From NCBI GenBank assembly GCA_937920495.1, contig CALEUQ010000027.1, positions 1 through 64,000 on the forward strand: 64,000 nucleotides of DNA, written 5' to 3'. This document shows, piece by piece, positions 1 to 9,108 of this stretch. How positions within the stretch are numbered: the first letter of the stretch is position 1; each line of letters begins with the position of its first letter. The translations under genes and the position numbers were made by a program. The notes under the pieces are model-generated. The model was given only the letters and a program-made list of their open reading frames with translations, ran no database searches and was not told the origin of the DNA. The DNA comes from an uncultured bacterium (GTDB lineage: Bacteria; Spirochaetota; UBA4802; UB4802).

Positions 1-385
1 ACACGCTAAATGTGTAGCCTGAGTACCGATAGTTATCGGTATAATCATCTTCTCCCATGCTATCAAGCACTGCTAAAAATTCATCCAGCACATTATCCAA
101 ACAAAACGCAATAATCTTAGCAAGCGACATCTTCCACAGCTTCTTCACATCCATAAAAAACTCATACTCATCCTCAAACAATACCAGATGAAATCGCTTC
201 CAGTTTGTTCCTTTTTTACGATAGGAAAGCTGCTTGAATGATTTTACCTCCTCCTTTTCCAATTGCGCGGCAAAGCTCACAAGTCCGGATAAAAATGTAC
301 GTTGCGAGATATTGTAGTGCTTGGAATAAAACTTCATCAGTTCTAAATGTTCTACAGAAATACAAGTAGTGGTTTCAATATTCAT
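1..385 (-). CDS. Hypothetical protein, C-terminus cut by window edge
   Basis: An open frame starts at ATG 385 and runs off the left edge after 128 codons without a stop. A strong ribosome binding site (GGGAGG, 5 bases before the ATG) supports the start. The N-terminus begins MNIETTTCISVEHLELMKFY and a later segment reads YRKKGTNWKRFHLVLFED. There is no signal peptide or membrane segment. A degenerate second copy lies near 37.8-38.1 kb, so this is a member of a duplicated family. The basic YRKKGTNWKR stretch loosely recalls Leptospira DUF1564-type proteins, but that is a weak by-eye impression and no function is assigned. Confidence 0.75.
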   Translation of the reverse strand, partial: MNIETTTCISVEHLELMKFYSKHYNISQRTFLSGLVSFAAQLEKEEVKSFKQLSYRKKGTNWKRFHLVLFEDEYEFFMDVKKLWKMSLAKIIAFCLDNVLDEFLAVLDSMGEDDYTDNYRYSGYTFSV

Positions 386-578
386 GGTTTCCTCCCATAG
401 TAGTATGTATGTTTAGGTGAAGTATAGTAGATCAGTGTAATTAATACGATAAAAGAAATGTCAAATAAAAAATCAGGCTCATTGTGTAATTTTGGGAAAA
501 ATATACAAAATATAAAACATTGTAGATGCTTTTAATTCCAATGCAAAGATTAATAGTTAGAAAAGGTATTATACACGT

Positions 579-686
579 GCCGTACAGGGATGTACGGCGT
601 ACTTCGACACGCTCAGCAACCATGCTTCGACAAGCTCAGTACGGCGTGCTTCGGCAGGCTCAGCAATCGTGCTTCGACAAGCTCAG
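579..686. repeat. Inverted repeat plus four copies of a 16-bp unit
   Basis: GCCGTAC (579-585) pairs with GTACGGC (592-598). Four units follow at 601-616, 624-639, 648-663 and 671-686, with the form GCTTCGACAAGCTCAG and one to three changes in units 1 and 3. The period is 23-24 bases. Each unit can fold on itself (GCTT..AAGC). The array is far richer in GC than the flanks. It looks like a mobile or dispersed small repeat rather than a CRISPR array, because the intervals are only 7-8 bases. Confidence 0.7.
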
Positions 687-865
687 CAACCGTGCTTTTT
701 TATATTATCACAGGTAGCCATAAATGATGTTATTCACAAACGCCCGCCGTGGAAGGATTATTTATTACAGGAGGCAAGCCGGGGGTAAAGGGATAGTTGT
801 AACATAGTATACTGTTGCACTTACAATGTGAAGCAGCGATTGATAAGAATTGGATTACAAGCTTT

Positions 866-935
866 TTATTCATAAGGAATTAACGCAAATATGAAATCAC
901 TTTAAATGGATAATATTCACCCCAAAAATTATGGA
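866..935 (-). repeat. Dispersed intergenic repeat, copy 1
   Basis: Read on the minus strand this matches segments at 38089-38196 and 49140-49252. Shared words include ATTTTTGGG, ATTATCCAT, GCGTTAATTCCTTATG and ATAAAAA in the same order. This copy ends just past the stop of the SpoIIE-type phosphatase gene and appears shorter than the other two. Confidence 0.65.
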
Positions 936-946
936 AAGAAAGTATT

Positions 947-2917
947 TTAATTAATTTTTACCATAATCAGTGTTACGTCATCTTCAAGTGAAGCGGTATC
1001 ACCAACAAATTGTATGAGTTCAGAATAGATGGCTTCAATTGATTGGGCACACGAAGCTTCTTTTGTTTGTTGTACAATATGTATTAATCGTTCAGTTCCA
1101 AACATGTTGTTATTGGTATCTATAGCTTCCACGATACCATCAGTATATATTAAAATCTTATCACCTGAAGATACCGCCTGATTTAATGTTTCATATTGAT
1201 TATCTGTTTTTAATCCTAAGGCTTTACCCTGTGGCAAATATTCTACAACATTTCCATCAGCTTTTTGAATGATAACAGATGGATGCCCGGCCCGTGCTAT
1301 GCGAACAAATTTTTCATAGCGGTTAATATACAAACATGCAGCCGTAACAAAAGTTTGCGGCAACATATTGCAAATATTAGTATTTAAACTTCGTAAAAGC
1401 AATCCAGGATCAACTGACAACATCTGAAACATCTTAAAAAGGATATTTACCATAGAAGCTATCATGGCCGCGGGGATTCCATGCCCCACCACATCAGCCA
1501 GGAAGATAACAACACCATCTTTAAGCTGGAATATATTATAAATGTCACCACCAATACGTAATGCAGGCTGAAATTTTACAGCTACATCAAGCCCTTTAAT
1601 AACCGGGACTGCAGCAGGAAGCAACTGACTTTGTATGGTGCGTGCAATTTCAAGCTCTTTTTCCAGGTACGCCAGTTTCTTTGTATCATGCAATAATTGC
1701 TGAAGTTGAATGTTCAATTCCTTTGCCTGCCGTAATGCCGTGATAAAAATATTCACCAGATATATAGCAATAATGAATAACAAAAAAGGAAGGCCATAGA
1801 CATATAATACAACATCCGAAGGAATAATCTTAAATCCAAATGCCAGTACATCATGCAATCCAAGCAAGACCATTGGAACTATCCCTATAAAAATAAGCAA
1901 ACCAGCTTTTTTGTGCTGAACTAATTGCAAAAGTGACACAACCAATAGATCTACCATAAACAAAATGGATATAACAATCGAAATATTGCGTGTACTTAAT
2001 ATAGTGATACGGTTATCCTGAAAAATCATGATTAAAGTAAGTATAAGTGGAATAATCAGATAGGTAGCAGTGATCCATCGTTTATTTCTTCCAACATGAT
2101 ACCTGTAAAAAAGGTTTAAGAATGCCGGGAAAAAGAGCAGTCCAGGTTGCGACACCTTTAACACAGTATTTGATGCATACGGTATGTCAGGATATAAATT
2201 TTCAACAAAATGAAGAAGCTGGGGAAACGCAACGGAAAAACATGCAAGCCCAAAAAAAAGATACTCTACTGAATCTCTTTGATAATGAAACATCACAATA
2301 AAGAACACAGCAAGTGTCAACATGATAAAGAACATAGCTTGCATTAAATGTATGCGCATAAAGTTAATGTACTGTAAGGCCACTCTACCGGAGCTATCGC
2401 CAACAAGACGAACAGGAGCATTAATCCAGAATTCAGCATCATAGTATATTTTTATGGATATAAGGTTTTTTCCTTTGTGCAATAATGTTGCAGGGATTGT
2501 ATAATGTCTGAACTGATTCCATGCTGACTTAAAGTGTGGCGGGAATCTGCCGCTTTTACCTATCACAACTCCATTGCAGAATGCCACATCGGCGTTCATT
2601 ATCTCACCAATCTGAAGCGCAACATCCTGAGTGGGCATGTCATAAAGCTCAAACTCTTTCTGGATCCACACATAACCGCTTTCAGCTAATGTAATCGTAT
2701 TTCCCGTTTTTTTATTTCTTAGTGTATGTGGAAGGTTAATCGATATTGGGAATGTAATCTGAATGCTATCGGGAGCCGTTTCAGTAGAATACTCAGCTTT
2801 GTCCTTCGTTGTCAACTGCCATGATCCTTCAAGTGATTGCACCACATCAACAGAAGGAGTACAGCTTATAGCTATCAAAGCACATAGCTGAATTATTATA
2901 GTAACTATCGGTTTCAT
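947..2917 (-). CDS. Membrane-anchored 7TM SpoIIE/PP2C-type serine phosphatase
   Basis: This is a likely sensor phosphatase that dephosphorylates a STAS-domain anti-sigma antagonist or similar protein in the cytoplasm. The N-terminus has a lipoprotein-type signal ending ALIAISC, then about 170 residues of probable periplasmic beta domain, seven or so hydrophobic segments, a short coiled linker and a C-terminal SpoIIE/PP2C domain. Metal-binding motifs GGDIYNIFQL and DVVGHGIPAAMIA and the linker signature LEIARTIQSQLLP are present, as in RsbU-like enzymes. The start is uncertain: ATG 2917 puts the signal peptide first, an in-frame ATG at 2941 adds eight residues, and neither has a clear ribosome site. 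A CGATAGTT-family site lies inside the signal-peptide codons. A STAS protein at 21 kb is a possible substrate, by inference only. Confidence 0.85.
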   Translation of the reverse strand: MKPIVTIIIQLCALIAISCTPSVDVVQSLEGSWQLTTKDKAEYSTETAPDSIQITFPISINLPHTLRNKKTGNTITLAESGYVWIQKEFELYDMPTQDVALQIGEIMNADVAFCNGVVIGKSGRFPPHFKSAWNQFRHYTIPATLLHKGKNLISIKIYYDAEFWINAPVRLVGDSSGRVALQYINFMRIHLMQAMFFIMLTLAVFFIVMFHYQRDSVEYLFFGLACFSVAFPQLLHFVENLYPDIPYASNTVLKVSQPGLLFFPAFLNLFYRYHVGRNKRWITATYLIIPLILTLIMIFQDNRITILSTRNISIVISILFMVDLLVVSLLQLVQHKKAGLLIFIGIVPMVLLGLHDVLAFGFKIIPSDVVLYVYGLPFLLFIIAIYLVNIFITALRQAKELNIQLQQLLHDTKKLAYLEKELEIARTIQSQLLPAAVPVIKGLDVAVKFQPALRIGGDIYNIFQLKDGVVIFLADVVGHGIPAAMIASMVNILFKMFQMLSVDPGLLLRSLNTNICNMLPQTFVTAACLYINRYEKFVRIARAGHPSVIIQKADGNVVEYLPQGKALGLKTDNQYETLNQAVSSGDKILIYTDGIVEAIDTNNNMFGTERLIHIVQQTKEASCAQSIEAIYSELIQFVGDTASLEDDVTLIMVKIN

Positions 2918-3047
2918 ACAGTATTCTATTTTGTAAAACATAGAACATATAACATGAAAAAAGTCAAAAACTTTCTTTCGGGAATATCAATTTTAAGTGT
3001 TGACGGGGTATATATATTGTGTATGATAAGCAAAATAAACTTTTTTA

Positions 3048-3089
3048 TTTTGTGGCGATAGTTATTTGTAAGGTACTATCGCCACAAAA
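3048..3089. repeat. Perfect 15-bp inverted repeat made of two GCGATAGT motifs
   Basis: TTTTGTGGCGATAGT (3048-3062) and its exact complement (3075-3089) flank a 12-base loop. Each arm contains the GCGATAGT word that is over-represented across the window. It sits 11 bases upstream of the start codon at 3101. It is not followed by a T tract on either strand, so it is not a typical terminator. In RNA it could fold just ahead of the ribosome site. Confidence 0.8.
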
Positions 3090-3100
3090 AAGAGCACACT

Positions 3101-4066
3101 ATGAAAATGAAAGATTTTTTACACCTTACGTTCAAAGAATACGAAGGCAATCCAATCATTGCCCCACCTTTCCCGTCCCCGATTATTGCAGATCCAACAT
3201 TTGTAACACCACAAGAATCGCCTGACGGCAAATGGCATTTGTTTGCGCATTCGCTACTGGGAATTCACCATTTTATTTCAGATGATGGCATTCATTATAC
3301 ACCACTATCAAAACTTACTATCCGCAATGCAATGCGTGCCTTTGTTTATCATGAAGATAACACCTATTATCTGTACTACGAAAAGATTAAACCATATATC
3401 TTATGGTATTCATGGCTACCACACACATGGTTTTCATATATTGCCATGCGCTCATCGCATGATCTATACACGTGGAGTGATGAACGCACAATTCTAACGC
3501 CATCACTGCCCTGGCATAGCAATGAATACGGTAAATCTGTCAGCAACCCATGCCTGGTTAAGCATAAAAACACATATTTTCTTTATTACAGCGCTGCATT
3601 AACCCATATACAGGATTGTGGTTTTAATGAACCGCTTTTTATTGGCCTTGCAACAGCAGATAGTCCTGCCGGGCCTTTTCAAAGCCTTCAGGATCCCATC
3701 ATGACACCATCAAAATATAACCGATGGTGTAATCTTGGGTGTGGCTCGTTTAAAGCCTTGAAAATGGATGATGGTTTTATTGGATTGCAAAACGGTATTT
3801 ACTGGGATTACACCATTAATCAGTCTGGTTCAGCCATTTTAGTATACTCATCTAAAGATGGCATACACTATGCACCATTAATGAAAGACCCGTTATTAAA
3901 ACCTGATATTAAAGAAGGTTCATATAAACGAAGCCATGTCTATGCATTTGATATAAAACAGGTTGCTCAACACAGGTGGTATTTGTATTTTAACGCCCGC
4001 AATAACTGGCACTGGACAAAAGGAAAAGAACATATTGGATTGCTTATAGGTAATAACACGCATTAA
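3101..4066 (+). CDS. Glycosidase-like beta-propeller protein (GH43/GH130-like)
   Basis: The 321-residue protein has repeated propeller-blade words such as YEGNPIIAPP, WHLFAHS, YYLYYEKI, YFLYYSAA and WYLYFNAR, with FISDDGIHYTPL and YSSKDGIHYAPL between them. This is the pattern of five-bladed glycoside hydrolase or phosphorylase families. No signal peptide is visible, so it is probably cytoplasmic. The substrate cannot be told. The start has only a weak AGAG ribosome site and ATG 3107 is an alternative. The stop overlaps the stop of the convergent serine acetyltransferase gene (shared TTAA, 4063-4066). A perfect inverted repeat lies immediately upstream. Confidence 0.7.
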   Translation: MKMKDFLHLTFKEYEGNPIIAPPFPSPIIADPTFVTPQESPDGKWHLFAHSLLGIHHFISDDGIHYTPLSKLTIRNAMRAFVYHEDNTYYLYYEKIKPYILWYSWLPHTWFSYIAMRSSHDLYTWSDERTILTPSLPWHSNEYGKSVSNPCLVKHKNTYFLYYSAALTHIQDCGFNEPLFIGLATADSPAGPFQSLQDPIMTPSKYNRWCNLGCGSFKALKMDDGFIGLQNGIYWDYTINQSGSAILVYSSKDGIHYAPLMKDPLLKPDIKEGSYKRSHVYAFDIKQVAQHRWYLYFNARNNWHWTKGKEHIGLLIGNNTH

Positions 4067-5004
4067 ATTCCACCGCCGTGTTCAAACATCATCTCAATGG
4101 GCTTTTGCTGCAGCACGTGAGTACCGGGTGGAACACTTTCAGTAAGCCATACATTACCGCCTATTACCGAACCTTTACCAATTGTTACTCTACCCAGGAT
4201 AGTTGCACCAGAATAGATGATAACATCATCTTCCACAATTGGGTGACGCGGTATCCCTTTAATAGGATTGCCATGTTCATCAAGCGGAAAGCTCTTTGCT
4301 CCTAATGTCACACCCTGATAAATACGCACGTTATTGCCAATAATGGTTGTTTCCCCTATAACCACACCGGTGCCATGATCTATGAAAAATTTCTGGCCAA
4401 TGGTGGCACCTGGATGAATGTCAATACCTGTCTGTGAATGTGCCATTTCGGTGATAATACGTGGTATGAGTGGCACATCCAGCACATACAGCGCATGTGC
4501 AATCCTGTAATTGATCATCGCCATTATGCTTGGATAGCAGAAGATGGTTTCGCCATGGCTTTTAGCAGCAGGGTCGCCTTCATAGGCCGCCTGCACATCC
4601 AAGGCAAGCATCTGCCGTATCTGGGGCAACATATCCAGAAACTGGTACATAATTTTCCGCGAACGGTGCTCACACTCAACGCAATCCATGGCCTGACCTT
4701 CTGTGCATGAAAAACAATATCCCCGTTTTATCTGCTCGGTAAGCTTGCGGGCAATGCTGTCAATTGCTGAACCTATGTAATACTGCATGTTGTGCGGGGT
4801 GATCTCAGAATTGCCAAAATAGCCAGGGAATAGTACCAGCTTGCATTCTTCCACAATTTCTGCTAAAAGGGGGATTGAAGGCATGGGAACATCATGATTT
4901 GTACGATGATACACCTTTTTATATGATTCAGGCTGGCATAACGTCTTTACAACATGCTCTAAATGTTTTTGATAATCGCCGTTTTCAGATATATCCTTCA
5001 ACAT
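4063..5004 (-). CDS. cysE: Serine O-acetyltransferase
   Basis: This enzyme transfers acetyl from acetyl-CoA to serine, making O-acetylserine for cysteine synthesis in the cytoplasm. The C-terminal half shows the left-handed beta-helix hexapeptides and the family signature DIHPGATIGQKFFIDHGTGV followed by VIGETTIIGNNV. The N-terminal part (about 150 residues) is longer than in the short E. coli type and resembles the long EpsC-type acetyltransferases. ATG 5004 is chosen; a TTG at 5016 or a GTG at 5013 is also in frame and no site has a strong ribosome sequence. The gene is convergent with the propeller gene and overlaps its stop. Confidence 0.9.
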   Translation of the reverse strand: MLKDISENGDYQKHLEHVVKTLCQPESYKKVYHRTNHDVPMPSIPLLAEIVEECKLVLFPGYFGNSEITPHNMQYYIGSAIDSIARKLTEQIKRGYCFSCTEGQAMDCVECEHRSRKIMYQFLDMLPQIRQMLALDVQAAYEGDPAAKSHGETIFCYPSIMAMINYRIAHALYVLDVPLIPRIITEMAHSQTGIDIHPGATIGQKFFIDHGTGVVIGETTIIGNNVRIYQGVTLGAKSFPLDEHGNPIKGIPRHPIVEDDVIIYSGATILGRVTIGKGSVIGGNVWLTESVPPGTHVLQQKPIEMMFEHGGGI

Positions 5005-5089
5005 GCTGTACACCAAAAAAAATTAATAACACCGTGCAGGTAGTAATTATACCACACATATACCCGTTAATCAAGATTAAAAGGCTATC

Positions 5090-5689
5090 TTATATGACAA
5101 GATTTTCAATCACATGATCTTTGATTTTTTTGTTATATTCGGAATAGTCAAATGCATTTGGATCAATAATATATTGAATAATAAGCCCCTGCACAAATGC
5201 TACTATCATTGTTGCAGTGTATTCCACATCAACATCCTTAAACACCTTCTTTTCAATTCCTTCTTTTATGATTTTTGCACACTCAGCTCTGTAGCTTTGG
5301 TACAGTTTAATATTTGCTTTTCGCATGCGTTCGTTATGATTAATCTGAGTCCAGAAATCAATTAATACATGGAAATATTCCTTTTCGCGCTCAACCAGAT
5401 GGAATGCCTCATCCATAAATATAATTAATTTTTCTTTTGGGTCATCTGTTTGTTCCAGTGACCTGGCAAGGTAAAAACTTAAATTTTCATTCATAACACG
5501 TAATACTGATACCAGCAGGTCATCCTTATTTTTAAAATAATAATGAACCAGCCCTGTAGACAGCCCTGCTTCTTTAGCGATATCACGTACAGTAAAATTA
5601 TAATAACCTTTTTTACTCACCACTTTGTATGCAGCACGGGTCAACTGATTTCTACGCACTTCAATGATATTATCATTTTTCTTTTTCAT
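5090..5689 (-). CDS. TetR/AcrR family transcriptional regulator
   Basis: An N-terminal helix-turn-helix (FTVRDIAKEAGLSTGLVHYY) is followed by FKNKDDLLVSVL and an all-helical ligand-binding domain of about 150 residues. This is the layout of TetR repressors, most like BetI-type members. The frame can extend to a TTG at 5710, but ATG 5689 has a GGGAAG ribosome site and gives the standard N-terminus. A second TetR gene lies just upstream on the same strand, so the two may regulate one another or a shared target. The ligand is unknown. Confidence 0.9.
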   Translation of the reverse strand: MKKKNDNIIEVRRNQLTRAAYKVVSKKGYYNFTVRDIAKEAGLSTGLVHYYFKNKDDLLVSVLRVMNENLSFYLARSLEQTDDPKEKLIIFMDEAFHLVEREKEYFHVLIDFWTQINHNERMRKANIKLYQSYRAECAKIIKEGIEKKVFKDVDVEYTATMIVAFVQGLIIQYIIDPNAFDYSEYNKKIKDHVIENLVI

Positions 5690-5744
5690 TGCTTCCCAAC
5701 CTTTCTGCAATGTATGAATAGCTATTCATTTTTTAATATTTTTT

Positions 5745-6410
5745 TTATTTTGGCATCAGAGCATTTTTAATAAAATCCATAACACCCTTTACAATCCTAT
5801 CATCATCAGTTAACGCATCCTGGCCAATAAAAAGTTTCAGGCGCTCTTTAAAATATTCTGATGTATATGAAAACTGAGTCAATACCAGTATATTATCAAT
5901 ACATAATGACGCCACGTTAATATCCACATCCTGGCGCACAATACCCTCTCTTTTGGCTGCCTCTAATTCATGGCGGTAAAATTCAATGGTAATATATTCT
6001 ATTGTTTTTGACAGTCGGGGTGTAAGGTGTGATAAGCCTTCAGATGTTATATCAAGATATACCTGGTGTATTTCAGGATACTCACGTGCAAACTTTTGAG
6101 CAGCTTTTACAAGCTCTTCTATCTTTTCATAAAAATTTTTGTTTTCTAAACTAACAGAACCCAAAACCTTTTCCAGCAATTTATACGCTTCATTCACAAC
6201 AGTAAGCAGCAGATCCTCTTTGCTTTCAAAATAGTTATACATCGATCCAATACTAATACCGGCCTTTTTGGCTATAACATTAATATTGGCCCCTTTAAAT
6301 CCGTTTTTAGCAAATTCCTGAGTGGCAATTGTTATAATGCGTTCACGCTTCTCTGCAGAAATTTTTTCAAATGTATCCTTATGATGCTTTTTTACTGTTG
6401 CCCCTACCAT
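5745..6410 (-). CDS. TetR/AcrR family transcriptional regulator
   Basis: The helix-turn-helix (INVIAKKAGISIGSMYNYF, then ESKEDLLLTVV) sits at about residues 42-70 of 221, preceded by a basic tail. The rest is helical ligand-binding sequence unlike that of the neighbouring TetR protein. A GGAG ribosome site lies 7 bases before ATG 6410. The gap to the downstream TetR gene is 55 bases, so co-transcription is possible. No operator can be named. Confidence 0.9.
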   Translation of the reverse strand: MVGATVKKHHKDTFEKISAEKRERIITIATQEFAKNGFKGANINVIAKKAGISIGSMYNYFESKEDLLLTVVNEAYKLLEKVLGSVSLENKNFYEKIEELVKAAQKFAREYPEIHQVYLDITSEGLSHLTPRLSKTIEYITIEFYRHELEAAKREGIVRQDVDINVASLCIDNILVLTQFSYTSEYFKERLKLFIGQDALTDDDRIVKGVMDFIKNALMPK

Positions 6411-6617
6411 TATGACGCTCCGTAGCTTTATTGTTTAAATTCATAGCTCTTTAATAATTAATTTATTCGTCAACCAATTTTACAAAGTCAATTGTTTTAT
6501 TGATTTTGGCAAGAAAATTATTATAATCAAATTAATCTATTTATACAATATCACAGATAACTTATTTGTGCAGATAATTGTTATTAAAATAACAGGATAA
6601 TAAAACTTTAGTGTAAT

Positions 6618-7823
6618 CTATAATGATCCCCAATAGCAGATATGCGTGCCTTTCATATAAATATATTCTTTTCGATTTGATATGAGATAGTTACTGTCAT
6701 CAAGCCCCTGTAGAACATTGCGCAGCAGATTAAAATTCTTTAAATGAATGTGCAAGATAGTTGCTGAAAGTTTAATCTCTACAGGTAATATATTAGTACC
6801 ACGTTCTATAAGAAGGTCTACTTCCCATATATTTTTATTATTAATAAATGATAATGAAGGCCTTTCACCATGATGATAAAAATTTTTCACAAATTCTGAC
6901 ACAACAAACGTTTCAAACATCTGGCCTGCCAGCGGACTTCTCAACAATACTTCATTATCGCGAATGCCGGTTAAATGTACAGCAAGTCCCGTATCAAGAA
7001 AATATACTTTTGGCGATTTGATGAGTCTTTTGCCTATATTAGAATAATATGGTTGTAAAAGGTATAGTACATAGCTGGATTCAAGAACCGATATCCAGCG
7101 CTTCACTGTAGGAACCGATACTCCAAGATCGCTGGCCAATGACGACATATTGAGTATTGTTCCAGTTCTTAGTGCCAGAAGTGTAAGCATTTTGTAAAAA
7201 ATATTTATATCACCAATATCATAAACAAGTGATAAATCTTTTTCAATATACGTCTGAATATATGAATCATACCATATTCTTTGGTTAATGCTGTTATTAC
7301 ATACTAACTCTGGATATGACCCTCCACGTAATACTGTACCTAAATCCTCATCATCAGGATAATTATTTTTAATTGAGTTAAACCAGCTATCCCAACTGCT
7401 GTACAGCCGCCCATGTATTTCTGAATGCGTAAAAGGAAGTAGATGAAATATGGCAGTTCTGCCAGCCAATGATTCGGAAACATTCTTCATAAGTGCAAAC
7501 TGGCTTGAACCCGTTAAATACCACTGACCTGGAGTTCTATCATCATCTATTCGTCGTTTTATATATGTGAGTAAATCTGGAGCATATTGAATTTCGTCAA
7601 TAATTACTGGTGGTTTATTAGTCTGGATAAAATCTCTGGGGTCTTCATGTGCCCATAAACGTATGTCTGATTCATCCAGTGAAATGAATTTTGCTCTATC
7701 AGAAAATAAATTTTTAAGTAGTGTGGTCTTTCCCGATTGCCGTGGACCTGTTAAAAGCAATGCAGGAAATGTGCCACTTGCCTCTTTGAGCACATATTCT
7801 AATTGACGATGTTTATATATCAT
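6618..7823 (-). CDS. AAA ATPase with DUF4143 domain
   Basis: Walker A (GPRQSGKT) lies near the N-terminus and Walker B is in PVIIDEIQYAPDLL. The C-terminal half matches the DUF4143 pattern, with SYVLYLLQPYYSNIGKRLIK followed by KVYFLDTGLAVHL and, later, EVDLLIERG. Such proteins are common stand-alone ATPases of unknown role, often in toxin-like or accessory settings. The frame extends to 7859, but ATG 7823 (MIYKHRQLEYVL) is the usual family start; neither has a good ribosome site. The gene stands alone between AT-rich gaps. Confidence 0.85.
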   Translation of the reverse strand: MIYKHRQLEYVLKEASGTFPALLLTGPRQSGKTTLLKNLFSDRAKFISLDESDIRLWAHEDPRDFIQTNKPPVIIDEIQYAPDLLTYIKRRIDDDRTPGQWYLTGSSQFALMKNVSESLAGRTAIFHLLPFTHSEIHGRLYSSWDSWFNSIKNNYPDDEDLGTVLRGGSYPELVCNNSINQRIWYDSYIQTYIEKDLSLVYDIGDINIFYKMLTLLALRTGTILNMSSLASDLGVSVPTVKRWISVLESSYVLYLLQPYYSNIGKRLIKSPKVYFLDTGLAVHLTGIRDNEVLLRSPLAGQMFETFVVSEFVKNFYHHGERPSLSFINNKNIWEVDLLIERGTNILPVEIKLSATILHIHLKNFNLLRNVLQGLDDSNYLISNRKEYIYMKGTHICYWGSL

Positions 7824-7964
7824 ATGGACAATTTTAATATCATAATTTAAAAAAGTCAATTATTTTTTGATAGGGGAAATGTGCTAATTGATGACAATGG
7901 TATAGTATACACCCTCGCCACCGAAGGCATTGATAGTGTTCACTATTCAACATGGTGCAATACA

Positions 7965-9032
7965 TTATTCAAACAAAATGTCAATAAAATCCATCAGGCA
8001 TTGCTTCATTGCAGAGTTACATTGCAATTGTGGTATGATCCCTCTGGCATGCTGCACATGTTCAGCAATCAGTTGTTTTACTTCTACTATCGCACCACTG
8101 TTATATATATATTCCTTAATGGCCTGTATATCCTGTGTGGTTTTCTGCTTTTTTTTAAACAAGGTTATAAACCTGTCTTTATCAGTTTGGAGTGATAATA
8201 GCTGTACTGTTTTGTGCACAAGCACCGTGTATTTTCCTTCTTCTATGTCTGAACTTGCTGACTTGCCGGTATCTGCTTCATTTCCAAAAACGCCAATAAT
8301 ATCATCGCGCATCTGAAATGCAAACCCTATTGAATAACCACAATCTGCCAAACGTTGCATCTCAACGTCATCACTGCCACCAGCAAGCAAATATCCAAGC
8401 CGCAGTGGTCCTGATACTGTGTAATGTGCCGTCTTCATTGATGCAATTGTATGTGCAATATTCTCATCACTTATGTGTTCAGGATTTGACCATATAATAT
8501 CCAGCATCTGTCCAAATGCGGTACGTTCATAGATACTGGCAAACTCACGCAAAAATTGAAACACAGATGGTGTGTCCAGTGCTGCAATCATCTCTATTGC
8601 ATTGCTCATAAGCACATCAGCCAGTACTATTGCAACCCACCTACCAATATTCTCATTGTACTTTTTGTAGGAACTATCGCACACATTATGAAATGCTGGT
8701 TTACCGCGCCGCAGTATTGCCCCGTCAATGATATCATCCTGGATTAACAAAAATGCATGCATGCACTCAAGCGAAGCTGCTACCGGAATTATAGATTGTA
8801 TAACAGAACTGTTGCCACCATAACCCAGATATGATAATAATAATAATAGCGGGCGTATGCGCTTGCCATCGCGCGTGCAATATTCTTTAAGCAGGGCATA
8901 TCCACGCTGTATGTCCGTATTGTATGCTGAATGCTCTTTACTTGAATAAAACGCATATATGTACTCATTGATGGCCGTAACATATGTGCGTGAAAATTCA
9001 GCAAAAGAGTTGTATTCATTTTTTTTTGACAT
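7965..9032 (-). CDS. Polyprenyl (geranylgeranyl-type) diphosphate synthase
   Basis: This is a prenyltransferase that condenses isopentenyl diphosphate with an allylic diphosphate. Both aspartate-rich motifs are present: DDIID at residues 99-103 and DDIIG at about 243-247, plus GKRIRPLLLLLSYLG near residue 56 and the lysine-containing EGKYTVLV. At 355 residues it is slightly long for the family. Chain length of the product cannot be told from the motif alone. A GGAATTG ribosome-like site precedes ATG 9032. It is divergent from hisF. Confidence 0.9.
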   Translation of the reverse strand: MSKKNEYNSFAEFSRTYVTAINEYIYAFYSSKEHSAYNTDIQRGYALLKEYCTRDGKRIRPLLLLLSYLGYGGNSSVIQSIIPVAASLECMHAFLLIQDDIIDGAILRRGKPAFHNVCDSSYKKYNENIGRWVAIVLADVLMSNAIEMIAALDTPSVFQFLREFASIYERTAFGQMLDIIWSNPEHISDENIAHTIASMKTAHYTVSGPLRLGYLLAGGSDDVEMQRLADCGYSIGFAFQMRDDIIGVFGNEADTGKSASSDIEEGKYTVLVHKTVQLLSLQTDKDRFITLFKKKQKTTQDIQAIKEYIYNSGAIVEVKQLIAEHVQHARGIIPQLQCNSAMKQCLMDFIDILFE

Positions 9033-9108
9033 AACAATTCCATTTGATAGATTGGTATGTGATTGTCAAATGAGTTTTAATTATTTAATGGGTTCAGGAT
9101 AGCACACT

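Larger units (their letters stand above)
386..946. other. Non-coding region with repeats
   Basis: This 561-base gap has no credible gene. It holds a GC-rich inverted repeat with four short direct repeats (579-686) and one copy of a dispersed intergenic repeat (866-935). The rest is AT-rich and featureless to me. Confidence 0.6.

Noticed and set aside
1-385. DUF1564 assignment
   Set aside because: Only a short basic stretch looks similar; without a profile search it is not supportable.
579-686. CRISPR array
   Set aside because: Intervals between units are only 7-8 bases and units differ; no cas gene is present.
3048-3089. Rho-independent terminator
   Set aside because: The stem is perfect but no T tract follows on either strand, and it precedes rather than follows a gene.
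7881-8316. Plus-strand open frames opposite the polyprenyl synthase
   Set aside because: They are reverse-strand images of a well-supported gene, with no ribosome sites or family signals.
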